From Impatiens glandulifera (taxonomy: Eukaryota > Streptophyta > Magnoliopsida > Ericales > Balsaminaceae), in contig NC_061864.1 of NCBI RefSeq assembly GCF_907164915.1, positions 10,733,889-10,797,888 of the forward strand: DNA of 64,000 nucleotides, written 5' to 3'. Below, one piece after another: positions 60,433 through 64,000 of the stretch. The first letter of the stretch is position 1; every line of letters begins with the position of its first letter. The notes beneath the pieces were generated by a model that saw only the letters and a list, made by a program, of their open reading frames with translations, ran no database searches and was not told the DNA's origin. Both the position numbers and the translations under genes were made by a program.

Positions 60433-62144
60433 TTCGGTTAATGACTAAATAAATGGGGAGTAATATCAATATGAGAAATGAGATGTAAATAAAGTAAGAC
60501 AAAATAATTAAAATGAAACATATATTTTAGCTTGATTTGGTTCATAAATTACTAAAATTTAATGAGATATTCATATAAATTCTTAAGTTTTAAGTTGTGA
60601 CCAGCTTATAAGAGGCTGGCTATAAAGAATATGGGCTGAAATATAATAGAATAACAAGTATAGATTTTACTGTCGCAATAAGTGTTTACTGGCACTTTAC
60701 TGCGCCGCCAATAAGTTGCCGACGATAACATGAAGCGTCGATAAATAATAGCGACTGGTTAAATAGATAGCACGGCATATGTGCAAAGTAATCTGAAATT
60801 TTGTATAACTTTTTTTAATTAGGAGAAGAAGCATAACATCACAGCCTTGACCAATCAAACTCGTAATCTTTTATTTTTTAAGTTTATTATAATCAATGCA
60901 ATACCTTAGTGGGTTTATAAAATTTATTATAAAAAATAGATACTACATAAATTGAGGTTGGAAAATGATAGAGAAAATAAAGATGTGGAAAAGAGTGAAA
61001 AAAAAATTAGATTTTTTTCAGCCTTCAAATTGTGTCATTATCATTCTTCTTCTTTTTTTTTCTTATCCAAATTCTTTTTTCTATCATTTCTCTACCAAAT
61101 ATATTTAGGATAAAATAATATATTTTAAAATTAATCTGAAATTTTGTATAAAATTAACAATAAATAGTAAGTTAAAAAAACACCATTATTATTTAATTTC
61201 CATAAATTATTAAAAAAAAATACAAAAGCATATATTCATGAGATTTGAATTTGATCATGAAAAATAAATTATATATATAATTTGATGGGGAAGCAATGTA
61301 GGACTGACGCACGTGATGACGTGATGAATATCACGTGATGACATGATGAATATTAGTGAGTTGTTAAGGATGAACGACCAAAATTTACGTTGAAAGATAT
61401 TGTTTGATTTGGGTTGATTGGGATTTTATTTTATTTTATTAAATGTTTAATAGAAAGATAAGTTATTTATGTTTTTAATTAGTTTAATTATTACATATTT
61501 TTTATTTAAATTTTATAAAAAACAATTAAGTAATTGAATGACGTTAAAATGAAATAAAATTAAATATAAATGATTTTTAAAAAAATATGAAGATAAGTTT
61601 GGAAGACTAATAATGGAGTCAAGTTTCTCTCCTCAAAATTAAAAAAAAAAATGATAGAGAAAAAATTTGGGTTAATTTGATGCTATCAGTATAGATAGTG
61701 CTTATACCCATTAAGAAAGCGTCACATGTACAAATACAAAAAGAAAAAATTCAAAGAAGTAATACTTCACTTTTGTGTGCAAACACAACATGTACAAGTA
61801 ATAAAAAAAATTGTGAAAGAGAATGACGTTACAACATCTCATTGGTAAAAAGAATAGTAAAAAAAAGATGGAAGAGAATTATTTTTTTTTATTATTTCAG
61901 ATAATTTCAAATTCTTTTCACCCATCCTTTCTTTACCACAAATATGATTCATGATACTGTGTGGAATATGGGTCTCGTGATCATCCAAAAGAATATTTGT
62001 TTATAATAATTCATCAATAAAATATTATACTTTATTATAAAATTGAAATAAAAATATATATTTAATAATTTAACTCAAATATATAAAAAAAAAATTATGA
62101 AATATGATTTTAAATTCTTTGTTTTTTAAAGTAATCAAAATAAA
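60433..62144. other. AT-rich intergenic region
   Basis: No gene is supported. The part near 60.66-60.78 kb carries CGAC-type words similar in style to the P450 3' flanks at 42.5 and 51.5 kb. A duplicated 22-bp motif with a G-box lies at 61310-61353. Confidence 0.5.
61310..61353 (+). repeat. Two tandem 22-bp units with CACGTG and TGACG/TGACA words
   Basis: Units at 61310-61331 and 61332-61353 differ at one base. Each contains the palindromic G-box core CACGTG followed by ATGACGTGATG or its variant. These words are binding sites for plant bZIP and bHLH factors. No gene starts nearby, so a function is uncertain. Confidence 0.6.
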
Positions 62145-62256
62145 GGGGAAATTTGACGAAATGACCTTGCAAACCGGGTTATTTGACCTGGTGGAATTTT
62201 ATAAATTTTTTTGCGCTCGTGGTGTTATATTTTTTTTTATACGATTTTGCCCTTAT

Positions 62257-62287
62257 CGCGAAACGCTAAGTGACTTAGCGTTTCGCG
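62257..62287. repeat. 31-bp palindrome
   Basis: Arms CGCGAAACGCTAAGT and its exact reverse complement are separated by a single G. The word resembles the core of the 19-bp tandem repeats downstream. Confidence 0.95.
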
Positions 62288-62811
62288 AAGTGGATTAGAG
62301 GTTTGTATAAATACCCAAATAATTTCATTTCCCTAAATTTTTTTCTCTCTCTTCTCCAATTCTCTCCTTCACTCACGGTGGCCGGCGACGACGGCGGCCG
62401 GCGGCGACGACGTCTCCGTTTCCTCCAATATACATACAAATCTATACCGATCAGAGCTCTTCTAACCTAACTAATTCATTTATGTTTATCTATTGCCGAT
62501 TTCTAACCCTAGATCTATTTTGCATGCAGGTTTCTTATACTAGGGTTTATGTGAGTTCTCCGATTCTAACTATTTGAACGGCGTCGAGGTAGATCTTCAT
62601 TCTAACAGTTATGTTCTTGTTTAGGGTTTCTTCATTTCAAAAACCTTTTCATATTTCCTTTATGTCCATCATTTTCTCCGTTTTGTTGATTTTTATTTCT
62701 TATATGGTTCATATTGGTTCATGTTTGAGCATTTCGTTAGGTTATTATTTGTTATTTGTTCATATTTGCTGAAAATCTCTGTCTGATAAGAGCGTATGTG
62801 TTTCCGTTTCA

Positions 62812-62997
62812 GATTTGCTTACCGTTTCGCTACGGACTTACCGTTTCGCTACGGACTTACCGTTTCGCTACGGACTAACCGTTTCGCTACGGACTTACCG
62901 TTTCGCTACGGACTTACCGTTTCGCTACGGACTTACCGTTTCGCTACGGACTTACCGTTTCGCTACGGACTTACCGTTTCGCTAAGTATACCTCGCG
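62812..62997 (+). repeat. 19-bp tandem array 1
   Basis: About nine copies of CTTACCGTTTCGCTACGGA with few differences, running into variants ending GCTAAGTAT. The apparent open frame through it is a product of the repeat. Confidence 0.95.
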
Positions 62998-63072
62998 ATT
63001 CGCTAAGTATCAAGATTTTTTGTTATTTATAGTTAATCATGAACTTCATTTGACTAGGTATTTACATCACTT

Positions 63073-63365
63073 CATGGTTATGAAGAGAACATGTGTTAAC
63101 AAAATAAACCTTCTAATTTTACATTGGAAACATTTAGATTCTTCAGAAAATGCATTTGAAGAATCTATCATTGACCTCCAGATAAGCAAAGATTGGCTGA
63201 CTTTGATTTCGTTAGTCGTTAAGCTAAAGAAATAAATTTCAAACAATTTTCTCTTATCTGGAGTTCAACGATCGCTTCTTCAAACACTTTTTCTGAAGAA
63301 TCTAAATGTTTCCATGTAAAATTATAGGGTTTGTTTTGCTAACACATGTTCTTTTCAAAACCATG
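63073..63365. repeat. Long inverted repeat (hairpin 1)
   Basis: Arms of about 114 bp (63073-63186 and 63253-63365) with a 66-nt loop. Paired words include CATTTAGATTCTTCAGAAAA with its complement and GAACATGTGTTA with TAACACATGTTC. It could form a foldback RNA if transcribed. Confidence 0.88.
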
Positions 63366-63450
63366 ACTTTGTTGTTGATACCTTGTCAAACGAGATAGAT
63401 TACCTATGAAACCAATAAAAAATTTTGTACTTGACGATTCGCTAAGTACT

Positions 63451-63547
63451 ACGAGCTCCAGCTAGGAGAATGGTTTGAATTCGATTTCGTTATTAAAATA
63501 TAGTAGCGAAAACGTATTCAAACCATCTTCTCTTAGCTGGAGCTCGT
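63451..63547. repeat. Short inverted repeat (hairpin 2)
   Basis: Arms of about 30 bp (63451-63480 and 63516-63547) with a 35-nt loop. Paired words are GAGCTCCAGCTA/TAGCTGGAGCTC and ATGGTTTGAAT/ATTCAAACCAT. The right arm resembles the right arm of hairpin 1, so the two are probably related. Confidence 0.85.
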
Positions 63548-63551
63548 TGAC

Positions 63552-63720
63552 CTCTCGTTTCGCTAAGTCCCTCCCGATTCGCTAAGTCCCTCCCGATTCG
63601 CTAAGTGCCTCCCGTTTCGCTAAGTGCCTCCCGTTTCGCTTAGTCCCTCCCGTTTCGCTAAGTTCCTCCCGTTTCGCTAAGTCCCTCCCGATTCGCTAAG
63701 TGCCTCCCGACTCGCTACGG
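63552..63720 (+). repeat. 19-bp tandem array 2
   Basis: About nine copies of CCCTCCCGTTTCGCTAAGT, with T/A, G/C and A/T variants. The core CCGTTTCGCTA is shared with array 1. Confidence 0.93.
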
Positions 63721-63739
63721 ATGTTGAAGAGACGCGCGT

Positions 63740-64000
63740 ACTCACACGCGCTAGACCTTATATATTCAAAAAATTCAGAACATTTCATTTCAACCGCCCG
63801 ACTCTCTCTCTCTCTAACCCATTTTCTCTTCACTGAATTTTGTCAAGCCCGATCATTTCTGCTTTCTTCTCGTTCGTCATTAAGGTTAGTTCATTATCAT
63901 TTTCTGTTTTTTTATTCATTGGTGGTTTTTGCATGTTAGTGTAATGTTAAGTGTTTCTGTTCAGTATATATTTTTTGCCAGTAGGGTTTCTGTTCAGTAT
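63740..64000 (+). other. Leader-like sequence with possible first exon or splice donor
   Basis: A CT-rich stretch (CTCTCTCTCTCTAACCC, about 63802) and a good donor AAG/GTTAGT near 63890 look like the 5' leader of a transcribed gene that would continue past the window. No start codon can be assigned. Confidence 0.3.

Larger units (their letters stand above)
62144..64000 (+). mobile_element. Probable MULE-like terminus with structured subterminal repeats, cut by window end
   Basis: The sequence GGGGAAATTTGACGAAATGACC at 62144 resembles plant MULE termini and the Pack-MULE end at 26811. Downstream are a 31-bp palindrome, leader-like CT-rich sequence with TATAAATA (about 62307), two 19-bp tandem arrays and two long hairpins. 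The other end is not in the window and no protein is seen, so the class is inferred. Confidence 0.4.

Noticed and set aside
62796..63032. Open frame of repeated Arg-Phe-Ala-Tyr-like segments
   Set aside because: It is the 19-bp array read in rotating frames. The protein period of 19 residues is simply three DNA units.
1..64000. CRISPR arrays, bacterial operons or rRNA genes
   Set aside because: Nothing of the kind was seen. All repeats have transposon or microsatellite explanations, and genes have eukaryotic introns.

Overview
This is eudicot nuclear DNA. Genes are split by AT-rich introns, plant-specific families are present (DYW-type pentatricopeptide protein, DUF538, CYP72A, plant oxidosqualene cyclase), and plant transposons (MULE-like, Helitron, Copia) fill the spaces between genes. 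The species cannot be named from sequence alone. Intron-exon structures were drawn by eye from reading frame, splice sites and remembered family alignments, not from transcripts.

Layout. 0.5-8.7 kb: a 13-exon LUC7-like U1 snRNP gene (+), with one intron carrying U12-type signals. 9.2-10.0 kb: a secreted DUF538 protein (+). 12.7-17.9 kb: an intact 18-exon oxidosqualene cyclase (OSC, +), predicted 763 aa, with two apparent GC-AG introns. 18.7-20.4 kb: an intronless DYW editing-type PPR gene (-). 22.1-26.7 kb: the minor-spliceosome U11/U12 48K protein gene (-). 26.8-31.0 kb: a MULE-like element with 376-bp terminal inverted repeats (TIRs). It contains broken copies of a chorismate mutase gene (+) and a nucleoside hydrolase gene (-), and is best read as a Pack-MULE that captured two genes. 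31.0-32.3 kb: a second TIR element. 32.3-33.6 kb: a non-autonomous Helitron with five tandem 5' ends.

35.2-54.8 kb: a tandem array of CYP72A cytochrome P450 genes. Four full-length reading frames can be assembled. There is also a dead duplicated first exon and a severely deleted copy. 54.9-60.4 kb: a young Copia LTR retrotransposon (-) with intact LTRs and target duplication but two in-frame stops in its polyprotein frame. 62.1-64.0 kb: the apparent start of another MULE-like element, with 19-bp tandem arrays, a 31-bp palindrome and two long hairpins.

Working together. An OSC makes a triterpene scaffold from 2,3-oxidosqualene, and several characterised CYP72A enzymes oxidise such scaffolds. 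Their proximity (about 17 kb apart, separated by two housekeeping genes and transposons) suggests a triterpenoid gene cluster. This is inference; co-expression or enzyme assays would decide it.
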